Positions 36,101 through 42,797 are shown, counted from the first letter of the stretch. The stretch is 64,000 bases of DNA from JBFMCT01 sp046565765 (GCA_046565765.1 JBKHXX010000032.1:104455-168454), one strand, 5' to 3'. Numbers and translations are program-made. The notes: generated by a model not told the origin, from the letters alone.

Positions 36101-36448
36101 CACCGCGATGGCCGAGTCGACCGACAGCGGGCCGCCCGCCGCCAGCCGGGCCTGGAGCGTGACGCCCGGCACGTAGGGCTGGACCAGGTACAGGACGTCG
36201 TCGTCGCGCCCGACCGCCACCAGGGGCGTGAAGTCCGGGCGTTCCAGGCGGCGGAGGATCAGCGCCTCGTGGGCGACGCGCAGGCTCACCGCCGGGGAGA
36301 CGGCGTCGGCGTCGGCGGTCTTGACGATGACGCGGCCCCCGCCCTCGAGGTCGACGCCCTCGTAGGTGTTCACGCCCCGCCCGCTCTTGAGCAGGCGCTG
36401 GCATGCGAATCGCCCAGCGAGGACGAGGTCGTCCGTGGTGCTGGTCAA
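30179..36448 (-). CDS. Giant multidomain signalling protein: Ser/Thr kinase, ATPase, TPR-like, GAF, PAS, GGDEF, EAL, receiver
   Basis: A single open frame of about 2,089 codons. Kinase domain about 10-275, with VIVK lysine, LHRDVKPANVIV near 134 and LIDFGFARS. An AAA/STAND-type ATPase begins near 310 (P-loop VEADSGGGKTRLLDELV near 339, with Ala in place of the first Gly, and VVVLLDDCQWADELSL). A helical repeat region runs about 700-1230, GAF about 1246-1390 and PAS about 1396-1515. GGDEF covers about 1525-1690, with intact RLGGDEF and an inhibitory RPQD site five residues before it. EAL covers about 1700-1950 (GFEAVLRW, LEITES, IDDFGTGYSSL, LKIDRSF and AEGVET retained). The receiver is at about 1975-2085 (LVVLDLMMPGMGG). 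Start TTG 36448 has AAGGGGG upstream. It probably joins phospho-signalling to cyclic-di-GMP turnover. No transmembrane segment is seen. Confidence 0.92.
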   Translation of the reverse strand: MTSTTDDLVLAGRFACQRLLKSGRGVNTYEGVDLEGGGRVIVKTADADAVSPAVSLRVAHEALILRRLERPDFTPLVAVGRDDDVLYLVQPYVPGVTLQARLAAGGPLSVDSAIAVAVDVLRALQHAHDGDVLHRDVKPANVIVGEEEPIQRAVLIDFGFARSAWLDSSIRDEPVGTVRYLAPEAAGALGATVVDERADLYALGVLLFECLAGRPPFDGRDVGEVLRQHLNAPPPPLGSVRADVPRAVEGVVQRLLRKDPDERYQSAAAALADLELLAAGRARGLADPPVVVGMSDRRQALTEPSFVGRVAELAVLSDLVEQARLGHGRLVLVEADSGGGKTRLLDELVRRAGPGIWVLRGQGVDQAARRPFQVLEGVGAGIVAAVDERPELGQMLRVRLGDAGHAAAAALPALAPLIAPGGPADVGPEAYGQIRSVNALTALLDALGDAGHPVVVLLDDCQWADELSLRLLASWAHHAASSVGHVLVLAAFRSEEVGPDSLLRAIPAALHVELGPFDDADVRSLAESMAGPLPPEAVDVVAQLAEGSPFMAAAVLRGLVESGALVNASDGWHVDPTLLASAQTSRRAALFLLRRMELLSPSALSLLSVGAVLGKEFDLGLAVELTGQDGATAAAGLRDAVRRRILWVDEQSGHCSFRHDKLREALLDRLDDAARSTLHLRAAHRLEATDRDRCFELAYHFDAGGRSDRALPYALAAADAARRRHALEVAVDHYRIAERAGVTDAATRAQVAEGLGDVLTLQGEYEEAATYLEEAKALVKRGGRSAELEGKLGDVAFKRGNHPRARQHLEGALRQLGRRAPRTTFGFLLLLCKELFVQIAHTVAPRLLTGRRSLEGSEEEFLAIRIYSRLAYVYWFHAGKIPCGWAHLREMNLAERYPATEALAQAYSEHAPVATMIPWYGRGIAYVRRSLAIRRSLGNVWGEGQSLGFYGAVLYSASRYQECIDSCEEAARLLDRTGDRWEANTARWHTAFAYYRLGELGKAVSLAKALHASALGIGDTTAAGVALSVWSRASGGDVPAELVAAALAAGTDDAHTATEVRVAEGVRLLAEGSVDDAIAMFDEAYRVMRQAGLRQEYVAPVLPWLATALRVRAEQLPPFRSLRHRAQLRRAAEVSRRGAMTARDYQNNRPHALREQALVAAMRGRGRRARRLFTASLAIADRQGAAYEYALTEAAWGRVGESMGWPGAGERRAQAEADLRALTSSQGVTAPAAGDAPSISLADRFDSLLEVGRRIGSAPSARAVYDAVTDAALTLLRGERCEITAVGDVGAEDISTGVLVGDVVDDPVSRTLVQRALATRGPVVSGEERDAGAADSVVLLGLRSVLCAPIYCGDRPVACFSVVHHDLGDLFSDDEVRLAEFIATLAGAALEALAGTEARFRSLAQNSSDVITIVDPDGIVVYCSSSVQRVFGLRPHEVVGRSFADWAHPEDAATVAAALAAAGAGRVLPLLECRLGHADGSWHHVETALNDLFDDPGVRGLVLNSRDVSERKALEDELRRRALHDDLTGLANRGLFADRIAHVLSSRSKESLALVFLDLDDFKGINDSLGHAAGDKLLKDVARRLLTCVRPQDTVARLGGDEFAILLEGADEERARKVADRVLAAMAPSFELEGQQVNARTSVGVAVATGDAVDASDLLSRADAAMYVAKARGKGQYKLFEPSMRVAAVERVTIRNDLQWAVQSDEMDAYYQPLIDLRSGGVVGFEAVLRWRHPVRGLLSPAEFIEVAEDSGLIVPIGAWTLRQACREGRRLQRSHPERPPFGMSVNVSTRQLQHPRLLQEVEVALAESGFDPTLLTLEITESATVHDTEATIRKLEELKALGLRLAIDDFGTGYSSLSYLRRFPVDQLKIDRSFVSGLGRDDQDTAIVTSVISLAHALGLEAVAEGVETMEQLEALTVLGCDLAQGYNWRRPAAFDDVDAWLTPSATFLGLGTGPLGPAAGPADGRAVRTLLVDDREQLRAAIRLALELDGHFTVVGEASDGREAIAAAALHQPDLVVLDLMMPGMGGLQALAAIHDAAPGTAIVLLTSADQADIPEIELRHTVGLLDKTLDLDALVRRLSGLLQIAA

Positions 36449-36536
36449 GCTGGAGCCCCCTTGTCGGCTTCCGTTCCTATCGGCCGCCGGAGCCCCCGGC
36501 TGTAGGGCCGGCGCTGAGGCTGGGTAAGCACAAGGC

Positions 36537-37241
36537 ATGCCGAGCCACGCCGACCGAGCCACCGTCCGCCGCCTCCTCGACGACGGCGCCCAGCTGGTCG
36601 AGGTCCTGGAGGAGCGGCAGTACCGCCAGGCCCACCTGCCCGGAGCCGTCCACCTGCCCGCCTGGGAGCTCACCGCCGAGCGGGCCGAGCGCGACCTCGA
36701 CCGGGCCCGGCCCGTCGTCGCCTACTGCTTCGACACCCTCTGAGACCTCAGTTACCGGGCAGCGTGCCTGCTCGAGCTGTTCGGCTTCGACCCCGTCTAC
36801 GACTACGCCGCCGGCAAGGTCGACTGGATGGGCGCCGGCCTGGCCGTGGAAGGCGAGCGGGGCCCCTACGTGGGCAGCGCCCTGGTGGACGTGCCCACCT
36901 GTGACCCCGGCGACGAGGTGGGGACGGTGGCGGCCCGGCTGAGCGAGGGCGAGGCGGGCATGGCGGTGGTCACCGGCGACGGGATCGCGGTGGGATGGGT
37001 GGACCGCGAGCGGCTGGCGGGGGCGGCCTCGCCGTCGGTCCCCGTGATCGACGTCATGGAGCCCGTGCCGGAGTCACTGCGGCCCAGCGTCCTCCTGGCC
37101 CAGGTCGACACCCGGCTGGCCGGCCGCCTCGTCACCACCCCCGAGGGACGCCTGCTCGGGGCGCTGGACCGCACCAACCCGTTTTGGGGCGGCGAGAGCA
37201 CGCCGGGGGTGGTCGAGACGCCCCAAAACGGTGGGTCCTAG
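36537..37241 (+). CDS. Rhodanese-like protein with in-frame TGA at a conserved Cys position (Sec candidate or nonsense mutant)
   Basis: A continuous frame of 234 codons interrupted only by TGA at codon 69. Before it is a rhodanese-like part (LLDDGAQLVEVLEERQYRQA, HLPGAVHLPAWELTAER, ARPVVAYCFDTL). After it the same frame continues DLSYRAACLLELFGFDPVYDYAAGKVDWMGAGLAVEG, which is the normal second half of the domain. Relatives read YC-x-D-x-x-C-D-(L/M)-S, so TGA stands exactly where Cys is expected. A second domain (about 100-225, CBS-like: EVGTVAARLSEGEAGMAVVTG, VIDVMEPVPESLRPSV) follows. A hairpin starts 12 bases after the TGA. Either selenocysteine is inserted or a Cys codon mutated to stop. 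If TGA is a plain stop, only a 68-residue fragment is made. The last 21 codons lie in palindromic element B. Confidence 0.6.
36741..36774 (+). promoter_or_regulatory. TGA codon plus possible bacterial SECIS hairpin
   Basis: TGA 36741-36743 is followed by a 7-pair stem, CGGGCAG (36756-36762) with CTGCTCG (36768-36774), including one G-U pair. The loop is CGTGC. The loop begins 19 bases after the TGA and has G at its second position, which fits the loose bacterial SECIS rules known from SelB-dependent genes. In a very GC-rich genome such stems also arise by chance. Confidence 0.35.
37178..37235. repeat. Palindromic dispersed element, copy B
   Basis: Arms CCCGTTTTGGGGCG and CGCCCCAAAACGGTGGG enclose a 27-base spacer with a weaker inner stem. 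It forms the last codons of the rhodanese-like gene (NPFWGG ... TPQNGGS) and ends 3 bases before the overlapping CTAG stop codons of the two convergent genes. Confidence 0.75.
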
Positions 37242-38788
37242 AAGAAGGCGTCGTAGATCGCCCAGGGCAGGGCCAGGGGCACGTCGCCCGAGCCACCGCC
37301 CCACGTGACGAGGGCCGGGTTGCCGTTGCGGATGAACCACTGGCCGGTGCCGGGCCGGTAGATGGCGACGTCGGCGCCGCCGCCGTTGAAGTCCCCGGGC
37401 GAGGGGACGTCACCGGGCGAGCCCCACGTCACCAGTCCGGGGCTGACGTTGCGGATGAACCACTGGGCCGTGGTGGTGCGGTAGATGGCCACGTCGGCGG
37501 CTCCGTCGCCGTTGTAGTCGGCCGGCACGGGGATGCCGTCGGTCGCCCCCCAGGTGACCAGGGCCGGGTTGCCGTTGCGGATGAACCACTGGCCGGTGGA
37601 GGGCCGGTAGATGGCCACCTCGTCGGTGCCGTCGCCGTTGTAGTCGGCCGGGACCGGGACGGCGTCGCTCGCCCCCCACGAGACCAGGGCGGGGTTGCCG
37701 TTGCGGATGAACCACTGGCCGGTCGAGGGGCGGTAGATGGCGACGTCGTCGGTGCCGTCGCCGTTGTAGTCGGCCGGGACGGGGATGTCCCCGGGGCTCC
37801 CGCCCCAGGTGACCAGGGCGGGGTTGCCGTTGCGGATGAACCACTGGCCGGTCGAGGGGCGGTAGATGGCGACGTCGTCGGTACCGTCGCCGTTGTAGTC
37901 GGCGGGCACGGGGATGTCGCCCTGGGCGCCGCCCCAGGTGACCAGGGCGGGGTTGCCGTTACGCACGTACCACTGCCCGGTGGACGGACGGTAGATGGCG
38001 ACGTCGGAGATGCCGTCGCCGTTGAAGTCGGACGGCACGTCGTCCCCTCCCCCGCCGCCGCCGGCGCAGGCCGTGCCGTCGCTGCGCACCTGGGTGGCGG
38101 GGCCCAACCAGGGCGGCGCGATGGTGTCCCAGCTGGTGTGGCCCAGGACCTGCGGGTAGGTGACCAGGGTGCTGCCGTGGCACGCCTTCAGCGGCCCCGG
38201 GTCCACGGGCACGAGGTTGAGGAACTTGGCGTAGTGCAGGTGCTCCGACCCGCACGGGTCGACCCTCCCGGTCGTGCCCATGGTGCCCAGCTGGGTGTTC
38301 TGGTCCACCCATTGGCCGTTGGCCACGAGGACGGTGTGGAGATGGCCGTAGAGGGAGAGGACGCCTCCGCCGTGGTCGATCTGGAGGGTGTTGCCCGGCG
38401 CCGACGGGCCGCAGCCGCTCCCGGTCTCGTTGATCCGCACCTGGCCCGCACCGGCCGCGTAGATGGGGTCGCCCGGGGTGCTCTCGGGGTCGATGAAGTC
38501 GATGGCCCACTCGCCGTGGTAGGGGCCCGCGCAGTTGGTGCGGACGCAACCGACGTAGGCCGGGTTGCGCAGGGGCAGCCACTCCGGGGGGCCGTACTGG
38601 CCCGGGCCCGCCTTGATCGAGGGCTCGGGGGGAGCGGGGGCGGGCTCGGCCGCCGAGAACGGCGCCTGGACCGTGACGGGCTCGTCCGGCGCCGGGCCGG
38701 TCTGGGCCGCGGCGGGCCCGAGCGGGGCCACCGTGGCCATCAACGACGCCAGGGCGGCCCCGGCGAGAACAGCGCGTCTGCGGAACAT
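37238..38788 (-). CDS. Secreted M23-family peptidase with six to seven C-terminal VCBS/FG-GAP-type repeats
   Basis: A 516-residue exported protein. Signal peptide about 1-28 (AVLAGAALASLMATVAPLGPAAA). A Pro/Ala-rich segment precedes an M23/LytM-like domain at about 70-230. The HxxxD motif is HGEWAID near 92 and the H-x-H motif is EHLHYAKF near 183, both zinc ligands of peptidoglycan endopeptidases. Repeats of about 46 residues fill the rest (DYNGDGTDDVAIYRPSTGQW, FIRNGNPALVTWG), ending YDAFF. The ending and repeats match those of the trypsin-like protein at 28.4 kb. The catalytic domain deviates from standard LytM (HLH follows GSE), so activity is probable but not certain. It is convergent with the rhodanese gene, with the stops overlapping in CTAG. 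Confidence 0.85.
   Translation of the reverse strand: MFRRRAVLAGAALASLMATVAPLGPAAAQTGPAPDEPVTVQAPFSAAEPAPAPPEPSIKAGPGQYGPPEWLPLRNPAYVGCVRTNCAGPYHGEWAIDFIDPESTPGDPIYAAGAGQVRINETGSGCGPSAPGNTLQIDHGGGVLSLYGHLHTVLVANGQWVDQNTQLGTMGTTGRVDPCGSEHLHYAKFLNLVPVDPGPLKACHGSTLVTYPQVLGHTSWDTIAPPWLGPATQVRSDGTACAGGGGGGDDVPSDFNGDGISDVAIYRPSTGQWYVRNGNPALVTWGGAQGDIPVPADYNGDGTDDVAIYRPSTGQWFIRNGNPALVTWGGSPGDIPVPADYNGDGTDDVAIYRPSTGQWFIRNGNPALVSWGASDAVPVPADYNGDGTDEVAIYRPSTGQWFIRNGNPALVTWGATDGIPVPADYNGDGAADVAIYRTTTAQWFIRNVSPGLVTWGSPGDVPSPGDFNGGGADVAIYRPGTGQWFIRNGNPALVTWGGGSGDVPLALPWAIYDAFF
37262..38034 (-). repeat. Six to seven tandem about-138-base repeats in the M23 peptidase gene
   Basis: Units encode DxNGDGxxDVAIYRPSTGQWF and IRNGNPALVTWG. 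Adjacent central units are nearly identical at the DNA level, while the last two are divergent (one has TTTAQW, one has lost a Gly-Asp). They correspond to the repeats at 29632-30150. Confidence 0.9.
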
Positions 38789-38867
38789 GGCCGGGCAGTC
38801 TTACCAGTTCGCGCCTGAACCGCTACTGAAAGGCCCGACCTCTCCCAAGACGGAGAAGAAGAAAATG

Positions 38868-38885
38868 TTACTTGAAATGATGTAA
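38868..38885 (+). promoter_or_regulatory. A+T-rich candidate promoter/operator before the MerR gene
   Basis: TTACTTGAAATGATGTAA is an inverted repeat (TTAC/GTAA) in the only A+T-rich patch of the 107-base divergent gap, ending 10 bases before the MerR start. CTTACCA near 38792 and TGGTAAG near 38886 are a second pair of inverted half-sites. The position suits autoregulation by the MerR protein. Confidence 0.4.
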
Positions 38886-38895
38886 TGGTAAGGCT

Positions 38896-39678
38896 ATGGT
38901 CGTGCCGGTGGAGCGGATGACCGTGGACGAGCTGGCCCGCCGGGCGGGGACCACCACCCGCAACGTCCGCAACTACCAGACCCAGGGCCTGCTGCCGCCT
39001 CCGGAGCTGGTGGGGCGCACCGGGTTCTACGACGAGGGCCACCTCGGCCGCCTGCGCCTCATCGCCCAGCTCCAGCAGCAGGGCTTCTCGCTGGCCGGCA
39101 TCGCCGAGCTGCTCAAAGCCTGGGAGCAGGGCAAGAGCCTGGGCGACCTGCTCGGCTTCGAGCAGGCCCTCACCGCACCCTGGACCGACGAGCAGCCCGA
39201 GTTCATGACGCTGGCCGAGCTGGCCGAGATGTTCCCTCAGGCGGCCGACGACCCTGCCCTGGCCATCCGGGCCATGGACCTCGGCCTGATCGTCCCCCAC
39301 GAGGACGGCTTCCTCATCCCCAGCCCGAGCCTGCTCCGGGCCGGCGCCGAGCTGGCCGCCGTCGGGGTGCCCCTGGCCGACACCCAGGACGCCCTGGCCG
39401 CCCTCAAGGACGACATGGCCCGCATCGCCGCCCGCTTCGTCGGCATGTTCGAGCGCTACGTGTGGAAGCCCTACGTGGAGGCGGGCATGCCCCCCGAGCG
39501 CCTCCCCGAGGTCACCGACGCCCTCCGCCGCATGCGGCCGCTGGCCGCCACCTCCGTCCAGGCCACCCTCGCCCAGGCCATGCAGCGGGCGTCGGCGGCA
39601 TCCACCGCAGCGAGCGCCGTCGGCGCCGCCGCCGACCGTCCCCCCGCCCAGGTCCTGCCGATCAAAGAGGTGAGCTGA
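38896..39678 (+). CDS. MerR-family transcriptional regulator
   Basis: A 260-residue protein. The N-terminal HTH is MTVDELARRAGTTTRNVRNY at residues 8-27, then GLLPPPELVGRTGFYDEGHL and RLRLIAQLQQQGFSLAGIAELL. The following 180 residues form a helical ligand or dimer region (FMTLAELAEMFPQ, then a C-terminal Ala/Met-rich tail) without an obvious metal site. Its TGA overlaps the ATG of the membrane protein gene (TGATG), so the regulator and membrane protein are made together and probably work on the same signal. ATG 38896 is used, and an ATG seven codons later is the alternative. Confidence 0.88.
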   Translation: MVVPVERMTVDELARRAGTTTRNVRNYQTQGLLPPPELVGRTGFYDEGHLGRLRLIAQLQQQGFSLAGIAELLKAWEQGKSLGDLLGFEQALTAPWTDEQPEFMTLAELAEMFPQAADDPALAIRAMDLGLIVPHEDGFLIPSPSLLRAGAELAAVGVPLADTQDALAALKDDMARIAARFVGMFERYVWKPYVEAGMPPERLPEVTDALRRMRPLAATSVQATLAQAMQRASAASTAASAVGAAADRPPAQVLPIKEVS

Positions 39679-41570
39679 TGTACCAGTACGAGCCCCACTA
39701 CAGCGAGTGGTTCTACGTCTTCGCGCCGCTCCAGGTGTACCTGATCGTCGTGGCCGTGCTCGTCTGCTACGGCGACCACGGGGACGAGACCAACCCGCTC
39801 AAGATGTTCTTCAAGCGCATCTCCAACTGCCTGGAGCGGTGGACCGGCTACCCCGGATGGTCGATGGCAGGGGCGCTGACCGGGCTGGCCATGCTGGCCT
39901 CGGCCGCCATCGGCGTCTACTGGGACGTCGCCTTCCACGTGGACTACGGGCGTGACCAGGAGGTCTTCACCCCGTCCCACACGATGATCCTGATCGGCCT
40001 GGGCGGGCTCGTCTTCGCCGCCGTCATCGCCACCCTGTTCGCAACCCTCGACGATGCCCCGGTGGGCCTCCAGGTCGGCCCCATCCGGGTCCCGTACACC
40101 GCCCTCACCCTGGCCGCCTTCGGGGTCGGGGGCACCCTCGCCTTCCCCTTCGACGTGATGTGGCACGAGGCCTACGGCGTGGACGTGACGCTGTGGAGCC
40201 CCTCCCACCTCCAGCTGGTCTTCGGCGGGTCCATGGCCACCATCGTGCTGTGGCTGATGACCCGGGAGGGTCGCCCCCAGTCCCCCACTCTGCTGGGACG
40301 GGGCATCCTGGCCACCATCCTGGGCGCCACCCTCACCGGGCTGTCGGTCGTCCAGGGCGAGTTCGACTTCGGCGTCCCCCAGTTCCAGGTGCTCTACCTG
40401 CCCATCCTCATCGCCATCGCCGCCGGCATGGGGCTGGTGCTGGCCCGTCTGGCGATGGGGCCGTGGGGTGCGGTCAAGGCGGTCGTCGCCTACCTGATCA
40501 TCCGGTGGTCCATCGCCTTGCTCATCTCCGGACCGCTGAACGAGACCTTCCCCAACTTCCCCCTGTACATCGTCGCCGCCCTCGCTGTGGAAGGCGTCGC
40601 CTTCCTGGTCGGCACCCACCACCGCCTGCGGTTCTCGCTGGCGGCCGGCGCGGCGGCGGGCACGGTCGGAGTCGCCGCCGACCTGGCCTGGCTCAACCTG
40701 CTGGCCGACGTGCCCGCCACCGCCGCCTCCCTGCCCAAGGCCGCCCTGCTCGCCCCCATCGCCGCCATGTGCGCCGCCCTGCTCGGCGGTGCCCTGGCCC
40801 GGCCGGTGGGCGACGGCGGCCGCCGGGTCCCCGGCGTGGCCGCCCTGGCCGGCGGGTTGGTGCTGCTGGCCGTGCTCGCCTACCCCCTCCCCCGCAACGT
40901 GGGCGACGTCGAGGCCGACATCCGCCTGCGCCCGGCGGCTGCCGGCGCCGACGGGGTGGAGCAGGCGTTCGTCGAGGTCCAGCTCACCCCGGCCGACGCG
41001 GCCGACTCCGCCACCGCCTTCGGAGTCGTCGCCTGGCAGGGCGGCGGGCGCATCTCGTCGGCGCTGAAGGAGACCGGTCCCGGCCTGTTCGTGACCGAGA
41101 AGCCGCTGCCCGTCTCGGGCCGGTGGAAGACCATGGTCGGCCTCCAGCGCCACGACGAGGTCATGGCCGCTCCCGTCTACTTCCCGGCCGATCCCGAGAT
41201 CGACTTCGAGGCGATCCCCGCCCTGCCCGAGCGCCACGAGGCCTTCGCCCGCAACACCACCTACCTGCTGCCCGAGGTGAAGGCCGGCGGCGGTTCCTTC
41301 GCCGCCAACGCCGCCTACACCGGCGTGTCGGTCGTCATCCTCGCCTGGATCGGCCTCTACGCCCTGTGCGCGGTGCGGCTCACTCCCGGTGAGGACGAGC
41401 TGGACGGCGCCGAGTACCGCCCCCTCCAGCCGCAGCACAGCGGCACGGGCAACGGCAACGGCAACGGCAACGGGTCGAGCCCCTGGCTCCCGCCCGCCGA
41501 CGGCCAGACCCGTCCCCCCGTGAGCGCCGGCTGGGGCTCGAGCTGGGGGGACAGCCGACCGTCGTCCTGA
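39678..41570 (+). CDS. Polytopic membrane protein with duplicated His motif and extracytoplasmic beta domain
   Basis: A 630-residue protein that I do not recognise by name. The first 420 residues hold about ten hydrophobic helices. Two related segments stand out: GVYWDVAFHVDYGRDQEVF-TPSH near residue 85 and FPFDVMWHEAYGVDVTLW-SPSH near 160. Each has D-x2-(F/W)-H and a PSH, which suggests an internal duplication binding metal or haem. Residues about 425-555 form a soluble beta domain (VEADIRLRP ... GPGLFVTEKPLPVSGRWKTMVGLQ) similar in pattern to YtkA/FixH-like domains. One more helix near 560 and a Gly-Asn repeat tail follow. It is coupled to the MerR gene. A role in metal or redox homeostasis is only a guess. 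Confidence 0.75.
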   Translation: MYQYEPHYSEWFYVFAPLQVYLIVVAVLVCYGDHGDETNPLKMFFKRISNCLERWTGYPGWSMAGALTGLAMLASAAIGVYWDVAFHVDYGRDQEVFTPSHTMILIGLGGLVFAAVIATLFATLDDAPVGLQVGPIRVPYTALTLAAFGVGGTLAFPFDVMWHEAYGVDVTLWSPSHLQLVFGGSMATIVLWLMTREGRPQSPTLLGRGILATILGATLTGLSVVQGEFDFGVPQFQVLYLPILIAIAAGMGLVLARLAMGPWGAVKAVVAYLIIRWSIALLISGPLNETFPNFPLYIVAALAVEGVAFLVGTHHRLRFSLAAGAAAGTVGVAADLAWLNLLADVPATAASLPKAALLAPIAAMCAALLGGALARPVGDGGRRVPGVAALAGGLVLLAVLAYPLPRNVGDVEADIRLRPAAAGADGVEQAFVEVQLTPADAADSATAFGVVAWQGGGRISSALKETGPGLFVTEKPLPVSGRWKTMVGLQRHDEVMAAPVYFPADPEIDFEAIPALPERHEAFARNTTYLLPEVKAGGGSFAANAAYTGVSVVILAWIGLYALCAVRLTPGEDELDGAEYRPLQPQHSGTGNGNGNGNGSSPWLPPADGQTRPPVSAGWGSSWGDSRPSS

Positions 41571-41595
41571 CCGGTCCAGCTTCTATCCTGCTGCC

Positions 41596-42405
41596 GTGAC
41601 GGTCGACCCGAAGGACGCGCAGGCGGCGGTACGAGAGATGTCGGCCCGGGTCGGCGACCTGGTGCGATCGGTTCGCCGGCCCGACGCCTCCTGCCTGGGA
41701 AGCTGGTCGGTGGTGGAGCTGGCCTGCCACCTCTCCCACGCCATGGACGCGGTGTCGGCCACCGCCCACGGTGCGGGCGGCTTCCTCCAGGACCTCTCGG
41801 GCCTGGCCGGCCTGACCAGCACCATGGTGGCCAGCGAGGTCGAGCGCGACCCGGTCCGCCTCGCCGACCGCATCGAGGCGAGCGTGGAGGCGGCCATGGA
41901 CTGGATGGGCCCGGCCGCCGACCAGGGCCTGCAGACGTGGTTCGTGGCCGGGGTCAAGGTGCCGGTTACCCACCTCACCTGCCACATCCTCAACGAGCTG
42001 ACCATCCACGGCTACGACATCGCCAAGGCGGAGGGAGTGGCCTGGCCCATCCCCCGCCATGTCGCCCGGCTGGTGCTGCAGGGATTCGTTCTCCCCGTCG
42101 TGGGCTACATCGGTCCCGAGCTGGTGAACGTGGACAACGCCAAGGGCGTGCGCACCACCTACCACGTCCACCTCCGGGGCGGCGGGGACTCCACGTGGCG
42201 GTTCGAGGACGGCAACGTCACCGTCACCCAGGGCCCGCCCTCGGGCCGCGTCGACTGCCACATCTCGGCCGACCCCGAGGCGTTCCTGCTGGTGACGTGG
42301 GGCCGGATCAGCCAGTGGAACGCCATCGCCAGGGGCAAGCTGTTCGCCTACGGGCGCAAGCCGTGGATGGGGCTCAAGCTCCGCGGCATGGTCAAGAACC
42401 CCTGA
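41596..42405 (+). CDS. MDMPI-type (mycothiol-dependent isomerase-like) protein with SCP2 domain
   Basis: A 269-residue protein. The N-terminal half is a DinB/MDMPI four-helix bundle with SWSVVELACHLSHAMDAVS near residue 38 and THLTCHILNELTIHGYDIAK near 125. The His residues (ACHLSH, HGYD) are the metal ligands of this fold. The C-terminal half (about 180-265) is SCP2-like (YHVHLRGGGDSTWRFEDGNV ... AFLLVTWGRISQWNAI). Such proteins in actinobacteria use mycothiol or act as sterol-carrier-like binding proteins. The substrate is unknown. Start is GTG 41596, and TGATG couples it to the cupin gene. Confidence 0.8.
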   Translation: MTVDPKDAQAAVREMSARVGDLVRSVRRPDASCLGSWSVVELACHLSHAMDAVSATAHGAGGFLQDLSGLAGLTSTMVASEVERDPVRLADRIEASVEAAMDWMGPAADQGLQTWFVAGVKVPVTHLTCHILNELTIHGYDIAKAEGVAWPIPRHVARLVLQGFVLPVVGYIGPELVNVDNAKGVRTTYHVHLRGGGDSTWRFEDGNVTVTQGPPSGRVDCHISADPEAFLLVTWGRISQWNAIARGKLFAYGRKPWMGLKLRGMVKNP

Positions 42406-42797
42406 TGGACGCCGAGCGTCTGGACCACGCCGCCGGCGAACCTCCGGCCGAGCTGGCCGAGCACTTCCAGGGCTCCGCCCGCATCCAGTCCCTGCCCAAC
42501 CCGTTCGACGGCGGCCCCGCCCTGTTCGCCGTCCACTTCGACGCCGGCGGGCGCACCCGCCCCCACGTCCACCCCGAGGGCCAGTTCCTGGTCTTCGTGG
42601 CCGGCCGGGGCATGGTGGGCACCCGGGACGGCCGGCGGGTCGTGGAGGCGGGTGAGGTGGTCGCCCTCGGCCCCGGCGAGTGGCACTGGCACGGGGCCTC
42701 CCCCGACAGCCCGGCGACCCACGTGACGGTCCAGCGACCGGGCCCCGACTCCATCGACTGGGACGTCGACCAGGGCGACTGGGAGGACGGCTACTAA
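42405..42797 (+). CDS. Small cupin-domain protein
   Basis: A 130-residue single-cupin protein. Motif 1 is TRPHVHPEGQFLVFVAGRG near residue 52, and motif 2 is VALGPGEWHWHGASPDSP near 90. His residues in PHVHPEG and WHWHG provide the metal site. The acidic tail is DSIDWDVDQGDWEDGY. It is coupled to the MDMPI/SCP2 gene by TGATG, so the pair may act on one substrate. The enzyme type (isomerase, dioxygenase or binding protein) cannot be read from the sequence. Confidence 0.85.
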   Translation: MDAERLDHAAGEPPAELAEHFQGSARIQSLPNPFDGGPALFAVHFDAGGRTRPHVHPEGQFLVFVAGRGMVGTRDGRRVVEAGEVVALGPGEWHWHGASPDSPATHVTVQRPGPDSIDWDVDQGDWEDGY

